Below, piece by piece: positions 1 through 10,500 of a stretch of DNA of 64,000 nucleotides (its first letter is position 1; each line of letters starts with the position of its first letter). The stretch covers positions 566,857 through 630,856 of the forward strand of contig NZ_CYTO01000024.1 of the NCBI RefSeq assembly GCF_001458335.1, given 5' to 3'. The notes under the pieces were generated by a model. That model searched no databases. It was given only the letters and a program-made list of their open reading frames with translations, and was not told the origin of the DNA. This DNA comes from Cognatishimia activa. GTDB lineage: Bacteria; Pseudomonadota; Alphaproteobacteria; Rhodobacterales; Rhodobacteraceae. Position numbers and translations under genes: made by a program.

Positions 1-85
1 TAAACTCGCATGATTTGTACATGGGGCACGCCTTTTGGGCGTGGCCGCGGGATCGGTTTGTCCAAAAACGCAAAAAGGACCAAAA

Positions 86-1051
86 ATGATACGACCGATC
101 ATTCTGGCGGCCTGTCTTGTGGCAGCGACCGCGCTAACTGGGTGGGCGGAGCCGAAGCTCCCTGTGCCCGAAATTTCTGAAGACCAGCCGTTTCCAGTTC
201 AGGAAACGCGCGTGCTGGACAGTACCATGACATGGATTGAGACCGGCGAGGGCGCACCAGTGCTCTTCCTGCATGGCAATCCGACGTCGTCTTACCTCTG
301 GCGCAATGTTTTGCCTGAAGTCGGCAAGACACACCGCGCGATTGCGGTGGACCTGATTGGTATGGGTGGGTCAGGCAAGCCTGACATTGCTTATACATTC
401 GCAGATCATGCCCGGTATCTCTCTGCTTTCATTGATAAAATGGAACTAACTGAGTTTGCGCTTGTGGGTCATGATTGGGGGGCGGCGCTTGCTTGGGACT
501 TTGCATCCCGTCACCCTGAACGAGTCACAGCACTTTCCTTCATGGAAGGCGTATTGCCGCCATCCTTCCCATTGCCTGGTTACGAGGTCATGGGTGAAAC
601 CGGAGAGGCGCTGCGCGCTTTGCGCACTCCTAATGTGGGTGAAGAGCTGGTCATCACGCAAAACATGTTCGTCGAACAAATGCTGCCGGGATTTGTAAAT
701 CGCCCGCTTGGTGAGAAAGCAATGGCCGCATATCGGGCGCCGTTTGAACGCCCGGCGGATCGTTTCCCAACTTTGCAGTGGCCGCGCGAACTGCCGATTG
801 GTGGCTCTCCTGAAACCAGTGTTGACCTGATGGGGCGGATCACCCGCAGCATGGCAGCACCCGCGTTCCCGGTTCAGCTGCTTTATGTGGAGCCCGGCGT
901 CATTGCCCCTGCCGAAGCGGTGGAATGGTACCGCGTGACGATCCCTGGACTGGAAACCCATTACGTCGGGCAAGGGCTGCACTTCTTCCAAGAAGATCAC
1001 CCAAAAGCCATCGGTCTTGCCATCTCTGATTGGCTGCGCCGCCAGAACTAA
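86..1051 (+). CDS. Secreted haloalkane-dehalogenase-like alpha/beta hydrolase
   Basis: The 321-residue protein is an alpha/beta hydrolase closest in pattern to haloalkane dehalogenases, which hydrolyse carbon-halogen bonds through an aspartate nucleophile. The oxyanion segment reads HGNPTSSYLWRN, the nucleophile elbow is GHDWG with Asp130, and the catalytic histidine is His299 in GLHFFQEDHP. The first 21 residues look like a signal peptide ending near GWA-EPK, which is unusual because most dehalogenases are cytoplasmic. I chose the ATG at 86 because AGGA lies 6 bases upstream; an upstream in-frame start at 35 would bury the signal peptide. The real substrate is unknown, and an epoxide hydrolase or general esterase is possible. 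The AhpD-like gene follows after 27 bases, so the two are probably co-transcribed. Confidence 0.8.
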   Translation: MIRPIILAACLVAATALTGWAEPKLPVPEISEDQPFPVQETRVLDSTMTWIETGEGAPVLFLHGNPTSSYLWRNVLPEVGKTHRAIAVDLIGMGGSGKPDIAYTFADHARYLSAFIDKMELTEFALVGHDWGAALAWDFASRHPERVTALSFMEGVLPPSFPLPGYEVMGETGEALRALRTPNVGEELVITQNMFVEQMLPGFVNRPLGEKAMAAYRAPFERPADRFPTLQWPRELPIGGSPETSVDLMGRITRSMAAPAFPVQLLYVEPGVIAPAEAVEWYRVTIPGLETHYVGQGLHFFQEDHPKAIGLAISDWLRRQN

Positions 1052-1078
1052 TCTATTCTTAAAAAACTAGGATTAAAA

Positions 1079-1642
1079 ATGTTTACCTATCACGACGAAA
1101 CCACTGCGCCGAGCGCGTCAGTGCCGCTGCTGCAACAATCTAAGAAGGCTTATGGTTTTCACCCTAAACTCCACCAGACCATGGCCGAAGCGCCCGCAAC
1201 TTACGCAGCATATCTCGAAACCTACCGATTGTTCACGGAAGAGACCTCGCTGACACCACTTGAGCAGCAGGTGGTGATGATGGCGTCAAATTTTGAGAAC
1301 CGCTGCCATTATTGCTGTGCTGGCCATACCATGTTGATGAAGATGATTGATGCGCCAGCGGACGTGATTGAAGCGTTGCGCGATGGACGTGAACTCGCAG
1401 ATCCAAAGCTGGAAGCGCTGCGGACATTCGCACGGGACCTGCTTTTGATGCGGGGCCATGTAGGGGATGAGCGTCTGGAGGCGTTTTTGGCAGCTGGATA
1501 TGATCGAAAGCAGGCGCTTGAGGTCTTGGTTGGCCTGTCTTCTAAACTCCTGTCGAACTTTACCAATGCCCTTGCACATACGGAACTGGACGACGCGGTT
1601 GCGCCATTTGAATGGATCCATCCGGACCAGCGTGCGGCCTAA
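1079..1642 (+). CDS. AhpD-like / carboxymuconolactone decarboxylase family protein
   Basis: The 187-residue protein carries the AhpD-type redox motif ENRCHYCCAGH, with Cys76, Cys79 and His83 spaced as in alkylhydroperoxidase AhpD and the peroxidase-related branch of the carboxymuconolactone decarboxylase family. Known relatives reduce peroxides or act as thiol-disulfide partners in the cytoplasm. It starts at an ATG preceded by AGGA and follows the dehalogenase-like gene closely, so the pair may handle a reactive or halogenated compound together; that link is inference. A strong terminator lies directly downstream. The family is clear, the substrate is not. Confidence 0.85.
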   Translation: MFTYHDETTAPSASVPLLQQSKKAYGFHPKLHQTMAEAPATYAAYLETYRLFTEETSLTPLEQQVVMMASNFENRCHYCCAGHTMLMKMIDAPADVIEALRDGRELADPKLEALRTFARDLLLMRGHVGDERLEAFLAAGYDRKQALEVLVGLSSKLLSNFTNALAHTELDDAVAPFEWIHPDQRAA

Positions 1643-1663
1643 GCTTAACGGATTTTGGTACCA

Positions 1664-1700
1664 AACCGCGCATCTGAAAACAGGTGCGCGGTTTTTTTTG
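1664..1700 (+). terminator. Intrinsic terminator after the AhpD-like gene
   Basis: A 9-bp stem AACCGCGCA / TGCGCGGTT (1664-1672 with 1685-1693) is followed by a run of eight T on the plus strand. It ends the dehalogenase-AhpD transcript and sits just before the convergent penicillin-acylase gene. Confidence 0.9.
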
Positions 1701-1703
1701 CGT

Positions 1704-4163
1704 TTAGGGCAGAAGCCTCGTAACGCCAACCGCAGCCGCACGCGCGAGGTCTTCATCCAATGACATCGGCACATATTCCCCGCGACGCCATAGCTGGGCC
1801 ATGTCGTCGTAATAACGGCTTAAGAAGTGACCCGATTGACCCGTGGAAATGATAAAGACAGAACTGTCAGGATCCGCAAAGTCATAAACGCCGCGATAGG
1901 CTGCTGCATGGCTGTTCAGGAACGGATCTGGTCCTTTGCCAATGGTCTTGCCGCGCTGCAAAGTGTTATCCCCACCGCTGGTGGATTGGCGGATGTTTAC
2001 AAAGGCTTTCAACAAAGACACTTCGCCCAACACTTGGTGGTCATGGGTGGCTTGGTGCGCATCGCCCCAGCGCAGGCTTTCCAGGTTGCGGCCGTATTTC
2101 TCTTCAATCCAGATGATCGCGTCATCCAGTGCAAGGCGAGCAACATCGGAGCAGCTTTCAACGGCAGCACTCTGGATCACGTCACACCAAGCGCCAGCGC
2201 CATCTACGTCACGGAAAACCCGCTCAATAAACAGAGGCTCGACATGGGTGAACTCCACTTCCAACGGGCCGAGCTCGTCTTTAATGAGACGGGTCTGAAG
2301 AGCGCGCATCCATGCGGAATAGATCAGCGGTTCGGGTAGATGCTCGTTCATCTCACCGTTCCACTCAGCCAAAAGCGCTAAGGCGCGCTGGCGTTGGCGC
2401 TCTGGCGTGCCGTCTGGTGCGCTTTCACCCGTGAACCAAAGGTCTGCGGCGACGAGCGGCAAGAGGCTGCGCGCCGTGAAGCTGACAGTATCGAGCTGCG
2501 CCTCGATAAAGCTATCACGCGTGTGCACTTGACGCCCTTGCATCAAACGCTCCCAGCGATGAACGCGTTGGCTGTCACCCCAAGTGAAGGACATGTGCAG
2601 CGGGAAGGCCCGGTCGATGACTTTGTTGTTTGTGTTTCCGATTATACCGCCGATTGGCGCGATGAACTCGGGGTTGGAGGCGTAAGGAAGGCGGCCTTGC
2701 CAACGGTTTTCGGGGCGCCAGCCAAGGCTTGGCATACGGCCTTTGGATTGGTGCAACGCCGCTCGGCGTGGGTTTGCGCCCACGGTTTTCATTGCGATAT
2801 TTTCACGATCAGCAAGAGTTAGGTTTTGGGCAGGCGCAATGTACTTTTCCGCCGCTGCAATCGCGCTGCGTACGTCGTCCGCGTACATCAGGCCAATCGC
2901 GGCATCCATTGATGTGTCACGTGGGCTTAAAGAGGTCCAACTTAAAGCAGCAACGTGGCCCTTGGGAGTGACGGTCTTTAGGTCGAATTGATTGCCCTCA
3001 AGGATCGGACCGTTGTCCGACCAACGCAGAGTTAGCGTGATCGGCTCAGCGTCTTTGATGTTGATGATAGAGCTACGCGTGCGGAACTCTTTGAACCCAT
3101 TTGGTGTGCGATATTGATTTGGATTGGCTGGGTTTAGCTCTTCAATCAAAACGTCTTGGTCGTCGAGATAGGCAGATGTCAGCCCCCAACCCAAACGGTC
3201 GCTGCGCCCCGTGAGAACCGCTGGAATGCCGGGAATTGTGCCGCCTATCACGCCGCCTTTTGAAAGCTCCATACGGGCCAGATACCAGATGGCAGGTGCA
3301 CTCAATTCCAGATGCGGGTCGTTGGCCATCAGCGTGCCACCAGAGGCCGAGCGGTTGGTGGCTGCGGCCCATGCGTTTGACGCACCTGCCATACCGCGGG
3401 GTTTGAATGGTGACAGCGGGTGGTGGGCGCGTGGCGCGGCCTCAACATAGCGTTTTGTACCGGGCACCATCGCCGAATACTCGGGCAGGGCAGCAATGCC
3501 CGCGCCCGGGAAGTCGGGCATGATGTCAGAAAGCCGCGTCTCGTCAGGTATCAACAATGAAATGCGCGCTCTGAGCACCTCCTCTTCCAGATGACCCGCC
3601 AATTGCAACGCCATAACGCGCTGTATTGAGAGGGAGTCAGCAACCCGCCAAGGCGCGATAGGGGCATTGAACAGGAACATCTCGGGTGCACCGCGGCCAA
3701 GCGCTTCGCTGTTCACCTCATTGATGCGCGCGTTTACGCCGTTGGCATAGGCGCTCATCATCGCGCGTGTGTGGTCAGATAAGGCGTCGACCGATTGCAC
3801 TGACAACGGATAGATATCAAGCCGGCGGATTAGACGGTCAATCTCCACCGTTTGCGTGCCAAACACCTCGGACAAACGCCCTTGGGCCGTGCGGCGCATG
3901 GTCACCATTTGCCATAGCCGGTCTTGGGCATGGGCATAGCCGAGACCAAAGAACACATCTTCATCCCGAGCGCCAAAAATATGCGGCACATTGGCGTTGT
4001 TGCGAACGATTTCGACGGGCGCAGTTACAAAGCCCGTTTGCAGGTCTTTGTCATAGTCAGGCAAGGAGCGGGAGGCAAAATAATAGATCAGCGAAGCCGC
4101 CAATCCCATCACCACCAGAAGGCCACTTACGATTCGTAGAAGCCATTTAAAAATCACTGCCAT
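1704..4163 (-). CDS. Penicillin acylase family (S45) hydrolase
   Basis: The 819-residue protein belongs to the N-terminal nucleophile penicillin amidase family. Residues 5-30 form one hydrophobic segment that serves as a signal or membrane anchor. The precursor should be cut before Ser262 in GASNAWAAA, giving a small alpha chain, a linker and a beta chain with Ser262 as the N-terminal nucleophile; NDPHLEL follows as in family members. Known relatives cleave beta-lactam amides, N-acyl-homoserine lactones or other acyl amides in the periplasm, so quorum quenching or acyl-amide scavenging is possible. Substrate cannot be decided from sequence. It is convergent with the gene before and divergent from the hydroxyacid dehydrogenase gene. 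Confidence 0.88.
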   Translation of the reverse strand: MAVIFKWLLRIVSGLLVVMGLAASLIYYFASRSLPDYDKDLQTGFVTAPVEIVRNNANVPHIFGARDEDVFFGLGYAHAQDRLWQMVTMRRTAQGRLSEVFGTQTVEIDRLIRRLDIYPLSVQSVDALSDHTRAMMSAYANGVNARINEVNSEALGRGAPEMFLFNAPIAPWRVADSLSIQRVMALQLAGHLEEEVLRARISLLIPDETRLSDIMPDFPGAGIAALPEYSAMVPGTKRYVEAAPRAHHPLSPFKPRGMAGASNAWAAATNRSASGGTLMANDPHLELSAPAIWYLARMELSKGGVIGGTIPGIPAVLTGRSDRLGWGLTSAYLDDQDVLIEELNPANPNQYRTPNGFKEFRTRSSIINIKDAEPITLTLRWSDNGPILEGNQFDLKTVTPKGHVAALSWTSLSPRDTSMDAAIGLMYADDVRSAIAAAEKYIAPAQNLTLADRENIAMKTVGANPRRAALHQSKGRMPSLGWRPENRWQGRLPYASNPEFIAPIGGIIGNTNNKVIDRAFPLHMSFTWGDSQRVHRWERLMQGRQVHTRDSFIEAQLDTVSFTARSLLPLVAADLWFTGESAPDGTPERQRQRALALLAEWNGEMNEHLPEPLIYSAWMRALQTRLIKDELGPLEVEFTHVEPLFIERVFRDVDGAGAWCDVIQSAAVESCSDVARLALDDAIIWIEEKYGRNLESLRWGDAHQATHDHQVLGEVSLLKAFVNIRQSTSGGDNTLQRGKTIGKGPDPFLNSHAAAYRGVYDFADPDSSVFIISTGQSGHFLSRYYDDMAQLWRRGEYVPMSLDEDLARAAAVGVTRLLP

Positions 4164-4249
4164 ATCTTGCCTTTATTCGTACTGCGTCGCGGGGTAATGC
4201 TTGCGAAAGTATTACTGCATTACTGGGAAATGTTGGAAGGGGAAAGCAC

Positions 4250-5134
4250 ATGGCAGAGCAGAAGGCAAAAGTCGCGTTTTTGGGGCTTGGTGTGATGGGG
4301 TATCCAATGGCGGGTCACCTGAAAGCTGCTGGTTACGATGTCACGGTGTTCAACCGCACCACTGCCAAGGCGGAGGCTTGGGTGGCCGAGCATGGTGGCG
4401 CCTTGGGTGTGACCCCAGCAGAGGCAGTCGCAGGGGCGGATTTCGTCATGTCCTGTGTGGGCAATGACGATGACCTGCGTCAGGTCTGCGTCGGAGAGAG
4501 CGGGGCATTTGCCGCGATGAAACCTGGGGCCATTTTTGTCGATCACACCACGGTTTCCGCAAAAGTCACATCAGAGCTTTATCGTGCTGCGAAAGAAGCA
4601 GGGCTGAATTTCGTCGACGCTCCAATCTCTGGCGGCCAAGCCGGTGCGGAGAATGGCGTCCTTTCTGTCATGTGTGGTGGCGATCAAGAGGCTTATGATG
4701 CCGCCGAGCCAATCATGCAGGCCTATTCCCGCATTTGCCGCCGGATTGGCGAGAGTGGGGCCGGTCAGATGACAAAGATGTGCAACCAGATTGCCATTGC
4801 GGGGGTGGTGCAGGGCCTGTCAGAAGCGCTGCATTTTGCTGAAAAAGCTGGTCTTGATGGTCGGTCCGTTGTTGAAGTGATCAGCCAAGGGGCGGCCGGC
4901 AGTTGGCAAATGAGCAATCGCTACGAAACCATGCTGGATGATCACTTTGATCACGGGTTTGCGGTTGACTGGATGCGCAAGGATCTAGGGATTTGTCTCG
5001 ATACAGCGGATGAGACCGGCGCAAGCTTGCCGGTTACCGCTTTGGTGGATCAATTCTACAAAGATGTTCAGAAAATCGGTGGCGGGCGTTGGGATACGTC
5101 GAGCCTGATCAAGCGTTTGCGCGCTTTGGACTGA
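4250..5134 (+). CDS. NAD(P)-dependent beta-hydroxyacid dehydrogenase (3-hydroxyisobutyrate dehydrogenase family)
   Basis: The 294-residue protein begins with a Rossmann fold, FLGLGVMGYPMAGHL, and then has the family signature in GLNFVDAPISGGQAGAENG. The catalytic lysine region reads GQMTKMCNQIAIAG. Members oxidise or reduce short beta-hydroxyacids such as 3-hydroxyisobutyrate, tartronate semialdehyde or gamma-hydroxybutyrate. The ATG is preceded by AAGGGGA six bases away. It stands alone between divergent and convergent neighbours, so the context gives no hint of the substrate. Length and motifs are normal for the family. Confidence 0.88.
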   Translation: MAEQKAKVAFLGLGVMGYPMAGHLKAAGYDVTVFNRTTAKAEAWVAEHGGALGVTPAEAVAGADFVMSCVGNDDDLRQVCVGESGAFAAMKPGAIFVDHTTVSAKVTSELYRAAKEAGLNFVDAPISGGQAGAENGVLSVMCGGDQEAYDAAEPIMQAYSRICRRIGESGAGQMTKMCNQIAIAGVVQGLSEALHFAEKAGLDGRSVVEVISQGAAGSWQMSNRYETMLDDHFDHGFAVDWMRKDLGICLDTADETGASLPVTALVDQFYKDVQKIGGGRWDTSSLIKRLRALD

Positions 5135-5175
5135 TTGAGTGTACCCTCGCCCGGTCAGGACGAGGGCCCCAACTT

Positions 5176-5736
5176 TTAGGGAATAATACGGGTGTATTTT
5201 GTACCCTCGAGTGTCGCGCCTATACGCAGACCCGCACGTCCAAAGACAACGGCCAAAACTGGTGCGGTGAGTGTCGTGGTTTCCGCAGCAAGGCTGTCGC
5301 CGCGATCAGACACAACATACTCCAAATCTGCGCCTGCCGCCCAGCCGCTAGAACGGCGGAAATTGTAAAGCGCATCCTGAGTCATGAAAAACAAAACATG
5401 GGCATATTGCTGCGCGCCGATCTGAAGGCCAAAGTTGGCGCGGGCGTTGGAATAATAGTCAACGGTTACACCATCAACCAGCAATGCCCCACGGCCAAAT
5501 GCGCCGCCCACACCCAGACCCGCCTCGGTCACCAGTGGCATCACCAGCATACCGGCGGATTTTGCTTCCAAATCCACGGTGTTGGGGAACTTGCTATACA
5601 TGTGGTTCAGCGTTTGGCTGACTCGCGCGTCAATCGTGGCCGCGCCATTGCCGCCAATCCCGTTGCCGCATGCGGCGGTCACAGATGCACCGGCCAAAGC
5701 GGTCATCGCGAAAGTTCGTCTGTTCATACGTGTCAT
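5176..5736 (-). CDS. SYLF/YSC84-domain lipoprotein
   Basis: The 186-residue product starts with MTRMNRRTFAMTALAGASVT followed by AAC, giving a twin-arginine-like signal that ends in a lipobox cysteine. The rest matches the SYLF (YSC84) domain, a lipid-binding fold found in eukaryotic actin- or phosphoinositide-associated proteins and in many bacterial envelope lipoproteins. Typical features are the repeated glycine-rich strands such as GLGVGGAFGRGALLVDG. I chose the ATG at 5736 because it places the signal correctly; ATGs at 5727 and 5775 are alternatives. It lies downstream of hemB on the same strand with a 93-base gap. The cellular role of bacterial members is not established. Confidence 0.75.
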   Translation of the reverse strand: MTRMNRRTFAMTALAGASVTAACGNGIGGNGAATIDARVSQTLNHMYSKFPNTVDLEAKSAGMLVMPLVTEAGLGVGGAFGRGALLVDGVTVDYYSNARANFGLQIGAQQYAHVLFFMTQDALYNFRRSSGWAAGADLEYVVSDRGDSLAAETTTLTAPVLAVVFGRAGLRIGATLEGTKYTRIIP

Positions 5737-5868
5737 GATCTTGCCCGTATCCAATATAACTGCAAATCGCCGCATTTATGCGGTCGTTGAGCGAACTATA
5801 GCCAATCGCCCAAGCCTTGTCATCCAAAGCCGGGTTAATTGAGCGAGTTAGCGCTGATTTTTGCAGTG

Positions 5869-6864
5869 TTAGGCGAGGGCCTTCGCCACATCAGGCGCGA
5901 AATAAGTAAGGATCCCATCACAACCAGCGCGTTTGAAAGCCAAAAGGCTCTCGATCATCGCTTTGTCTCCGTCGATCCAGCCGTTCTGTGCGGCCGCTTT
6001 GATCATCGCGTATTCGCCAGAGACTTGGTAGGCGAAGGTCGGAATGCCAAAGGTGGATTTCACGCGGGTGCAGATATCCAGATATGGCATGCCGGGTTTG
6101 ACCATCACCATATCCGCACCTTCTTGCAGATCACGCTCCACAAGGCGCAGCGCCTCATCCCCGTTGCCCGGATCCATCTGGTAGGTTTTTTTGTCACCTT
6201 TCAATGCCCCTGATGCGCCGACCGCATCTCGGAACGGGCCATAGAAAGCACTGGCGTATTTTGCAGAATAGCTCATCAGCGTCGTATCTTGATGGCCCGC
6301 GGCTTCAAGCGCCGTGCGGATCGCGCCAATGCGCCCATCCATCATGTCTGAAGGGCCAATGATGTCAGCGCCTGCATCTGCCTGGCTGAGCGCTTGCTTG
6401 ACCAAAGCTTCAACTGTGCGGTCATTGACGATCTCGCCGTTCTCCACAAATCCGTCATGGCCGTTGATGTTATAGGGATCTAGCGCAACATCCGTCATGA
6501 CAGCGATATCGGGAACGGCCGCCTTGATAGCTCGTGTCGCGCGGTTGGTAAGGTTTTCCGGGTTCCAAGCCTCTGCACAGTCTTCGGTCTTCAACGCAGC
6601 GTCGGTGTAAGGAAACAGGCAAATCACTGGAATGCCCAGATCGTGTGCTTGTTTTGCCGCTTCCACCACGCGATCCACCGAATAACGGACAACGCCCGGC
6701 ATGCTTTCGATGGGTTCCTCAATGCCTTCACCGTCACGCACGAAGACCGGCCAGATCAGGTCTGAAACCGACAAAGTGTTTTCCTGCACCAAAGCACGAA
6801 TGGCGCTGGATTGGCGGGTGCGGCGCAGGCGCGCTGCGGGGAAAGATGCAACTTTTGGGCGCAT
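5869..6864 (-). CDS. hemB: Delta-aminolevulinic acid dehydratase (porphobilinogen synthase)
   Basis: HemB joins two 5-aminolevulinate molecules into porphobilinogen, the second common step of heme, chlorophyll and cobalamin synthesis. The 331-residue protein has both Schiff-base lysines, Lys202 in SYSAKYASAF and Lys256 in VMVKPGMPYL. The catalytic zinc cysteines are absent: the segment reads ALDPYNINGHDG, with Ala127, Asp129 and Asp137 at the three cysteine positions. This marks the zinc-independent, magnesium-type group known from Pseudomonas and plants. The gene is divergent from a membrane protein gene and is probably monocistronic or leads into the SYLF gene. Confidence 0.95.
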   Translation of the reverse strand: MRPKVASFPAARLRRTRQSSAIRALVQENTLSVSDLIWPVFVRDGEGIEEPIESMPGVVRYSVDRVVEAAKQAHDLGIPVICLFPYTDAALKTEDCAEAWNPENLTNRATRAIKAAVPDIAVMTDVALDPYNINGHDGFVENGEIVNDRTVEALVKQALSQADAGADIIGPSDMMDGRIGAIRTALEAAGHQDTTLMSYSAKYASAFYGPFRDAVGASGALKGDKKTYQMDPGNGDEALRLVERDLQEGADMVMVKPGMPYLDICTRVKSTFGIPTFAYQVSGEYAMIKAAAQNGWIDGDKAMIESLLAFKRAGCDGILTYFAPDVAKALA

Positions 6865-6978
6865 GTTAACCTCTCAAAGTGTTGCTAATGAGTTGCCACG
6901 GATATTCCTTCGCGACAAGGGTAGGAATTGCCGCGCTTGCAGGGTATGTGAGGGCGCTCATGACGAAGGACCTATCCC

Positions 6979-7503
6979 TTGAATTGGTATGAAACCGTAC
7001 TCGAACTGATTGATCTGCGCAGTTTTTCCAACCTGTGGTTCTGGATCATGCTGGCGGTGATTTGGTCTTCGGCCAGCCATTGGATCCTTGGGGTGCCTTA
7101 TGATCTTGTGCTGCGGGCACGGCGTAAGGGAGGGCAACATGAAGACGATTTGCATGATCTCGTGCGCATTAACGTGGGTCGTTTGATGTATATCAGCCGT
7201 GTTTCCGGGTTGTGGATGACCTCTTTTGGCTGCTTTTTGCTGAGCATTGTTGCTGTGCTTGGGTTCTATTACCGGATCGAATTTGCGCAGGCGACGTTTC
7301 TCATTTTTTTCCCGCTGGCATTTGTCGGCCTTTTAACGCTTGCGACAGCGCGCGGCATTGAAGCGGATGCCTCAAGCGGAGAAGAGCTTTACAAACGGCT
7401 GGCGCGGCATCGGGTTTATGTTCAATTGATTGGTACTATGTCCATTTTCGTGACCTCCATGTGGGGCATGTATCAGAATTTCCAGATATCTCCACTTGGC
7501 TAG
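6979..7503 (+). CDS. Conserved membrane protein upstream of mfd
   Basis: I do not recognise a characterised family in this 174-residue protein. It begins at TTG (6979) with a good ribosome binding site GAAGGA eight bases upstream; the first methionine codon lies too far downstream to keep the first membrane helix. Four hydrophobic segments are visible, near residues 18-40, 76-98, 100-122 and 148-165, with a basic loop (RARRKGGQHEDDL) after the first. It ends 37 bases before mfd and is likely co-transcribed with it. I have seen the name SufBCD-complex component attached to similar Roseobacter proteins, but nothing in the sequence supports that role. Confidence 0.7.
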   Translation: MNWYETVLELIDLRSFSNLWFWIMLAVIWSSASHWILGVPYDLVLRARRKGGQHEDDLHDLVRINVGRLMYISRVSGLWMTSFGCFLLSIVAVLGFYYRIEFAQATFLIFFPLAFVGLLTLATARGIEADASSGEELYKRLARHRVYVQLIGTMSIFVTSMWGMYQNFQISPLG

Positions 7504-7540
7504 CCAGACCAGCAATCAGGCAGGGTATTAGGACGCTCAA

Positions 7541-10500
7541 ATGCAACAGAACCACGTGACCATCGGCGGCGCGCCGGAAGGCTATGATGCCAAGTTGATC
7601 TTAGATGAGGTCGCCAAATCCGGTGGCCCGGTCATCCATGTCGCGCGCGATGACAAGCGGTTGGCGGCCATGCAGGCCGCGCTTGCATTCTTTGCACCAG
7701 ACATGCCCGTTGTGACGTTTCCAGGTTGGGATTGTTTGCCTTATGACCGCGTGTCGCCCAATGCAGATATCTCTGCTGCGCGCATGTCGACCTTGGCGGG
7801 GATTTTGCATGGGGCCATGCCCAAGCAATTTGTGCTGCTCACGACCCTGAATGCCGCGACCCAGCGTGTCCCGGCGCGTGAAGTGTTAAAAGACGCGGTG
7901 TTTCGGGCGCAGGTGGATTACCGCGTGGATGAAAAGGCGCTGCGCGCGTTCTTGGTCCGTATGGGCTTTACCCAAGCGCCAACGGTGATGGAACCGGGCG
8001 ATTATGCGGTGCGCGGCGGCATTATTGATATCTTTCCTCCGGGCGATACCGGCCCTGTGCGGCTTGATCTTTTTGGTGACGTCCTTGATGGCGCGCGCCG
8101 GTTTGATCCTGTGTCCCAGCGCACCACGGAAAAGCTTGATATCATTGAACTTGCGCCGGTTTCTGAGGTCATTCTAGACGAGGCTGCTATCACGCGGTTC
8201 CGCCAGAATTACCGCATCGAGTTTGGTGCTGCTGGCACGGATGACCCACTTTATGAGGCGGTTTCTGCAGGGAAAAAGCATCAAGGGGTGGAGCATTGGC
8301 TACCCTTCTTTCATGAGAAGCTTGAGACGCTGTTTGATTATCTGCCAGATGCGTCCGTGTCGCTGGATGATCAAACGGACGCGGTGCGTCTCGCGCGTTG
8401 GGACTCTGTCGCGGATCAATACGAAACCCGCAAACACGCGCTTGAGCAAAAGACGCGGCTTGATTCCGTTTATAAACCGGTGCCTCCTGAGCTGCTCTAT
8501 ATGGATGACAGTGCCTGGACCAAGGCGATTTACAATACGCGCGTTCTGAATTTCAAGCCGCTGCCGCAAGCGTCGGGTCCTGGCGCGATTGACAGTATGG
8601 GGCGGATTGGGCGGAACTTCTCGCCAGAACGTCAGCAGGAAAATATTAGCCTCTTCGGTGCCTTGGCGGATCATCTGAAAGCAAAACTTCAGGATGGACC
8701 GGTTGTTGTGGCGTCATATTCTGAAGGTGCGCGAGAGCGGCTTTCGGGGCTTATTGAAGATGAAGGTCTGTCCGAAACGATCCTCATCGACAATGCCAAA
8801 TCGATTGGAAAATCGGGCCTGTATCTGACAGTCTGGGCGCTGGAAAACGGTTTTGAAGCACCGGGCCTAACGGTCATTTCAGAACAGGACGTGCTTGGGG
8901 ACCGGTTGATCCGCGCGCCAAAGAAAAAGCGCCGTGCTGAGAACTTCCTGACTGAAACACAATCGCTGTCACCCGGCGATCTGGTGGTGCATGTGGATCA
9001 CGGGATCGGGCGGTATCATGGGATGGAAGTGATTTCCGCTGCCGGGGCAGCCCATGAATGCTTGAGCCTTGAATATGCCGAGAGTTCGCGCCTTTATCTG
9101 CCCGTAGAGAATATCGAACTGCTCTCACGTTATGGCCATGATGAAGGCCTGCTTGATAAGCTGGGTGGCGGCGCTTGGCAGGCTAAGAAAGCCCGTCTCA
9201 AAGAGCGTATTCGCGAGATGGCGGATAAGCTGATCCGCGTGGCTGCCGAACGCGCCTTGCGCAAAGCGCCGGTGTTGGAAGCGCCTCATCATGCATGGGA
9301 AAGCTTTGCGGCGCGCTTCCCGTATCAAGAAACCGATGATCAACTTTCAGCAATCGAAAACGTGTTGGATGACCTGACCGCCGGTCAACCCATGGACCGT
9401 TTGGTGTGCGGTGATGTGGGCTTTGGTAAAACTGAAGTAGCTATGCGGGCTGCTTTTGTGGCGGCCATGACGGGCGTGCAAGTGGCGGTGATTGCGCCAA
9501 CCACTCTGCTGGCGCGTCAGCACTTGAAAAGCTTCCAAGAACGGTTCCGGGGTTTCCCATTGGAAGTGCGTGGCTTGTCACGGTTCATCTCTGCCAAAGA
9601 AGCAGACCAGACCCGCGAGGGGCTTGCCAAAGGGACCGTTGATATTGTGGTCGGCACCCATGCGCTTCTGGCAAAATCCGTGCGTTTTAAGGACCTTGGT
9701 TTGCTGATTGTCGATGAAGAGCAGCATTTTGGGGTTGGACATAAAGAGCGTTTGAAACAAATGCGCTCTGATATTCACGTGCTGACCCTGACCGCGACAC
9801 CGATCCCTCGGACTCTGCAACTCTCTCTGTCTGGCGTGCGTGACCTGTCGATCATTGGCACGCCGCCGGTCGACCGTCTGGCGATCCGCACCTATGTCAG
9901 TGAATTTGATGCGATCACTATTCGGGAAGCACTGCTGCGAGAACACTATCGCGGTGGTCAGAGCTTCTATGTGGTGCCGCGCATTTCCGATCTGCCAGAG
10001 ATCGAAGAATTCCTGAAAGAGCAATTGCCAGAGCTGACCTATGTGGTCGCCCATGGTCAGATGGCAGCGGGTGAGCTCGATGATCGGATGAACGCCTTTT
10101 ATGACGGCAAATATGATGTGTTGCTGGCCACGACCATTGTGGAATCCGGTCTGGACATTCCGACCGCGAACACGATGGTGGTGCATCGCGCGGATATGTT
10201 TGGTCTAAGCCAGCTTTACCAAATCCGGGGTCGTGTGGGTCGCTCCAAAACGCGCGCTTACGCTTACCTGACGACGCAACCGCGTAAGAAACTGACAGCA
10301 ACAGCCGAAAAACGCCTGCGCGTTCTTGGCTCACTGGATACCTTGGGCGCTGGGTTTACACTGGCAAGCCAAGATCTCGATATTCGCGGGGCGGGCAATC
10401 TGCTCGGCGAAGAACAATCGGGTCAGATGCGCGATGTGGGTTACGAGCTTTATCAATCCATGCTGGAAGACGCGATTGCTAAGATCAAAGCGGGTCAGCT

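Noticed and set aside
446-1000. Minus-strand frame opposite the dehalogenase-like gene
   Set aside because: No recognisable protein features; the plus strand has a full catalytic triad pattern.
5144-5166. Inverted repeat CCCTCG / CGAGGG between convergent genes
   Set aside because: Short stem, long loop and no T run; not strong enough to call a terminator.
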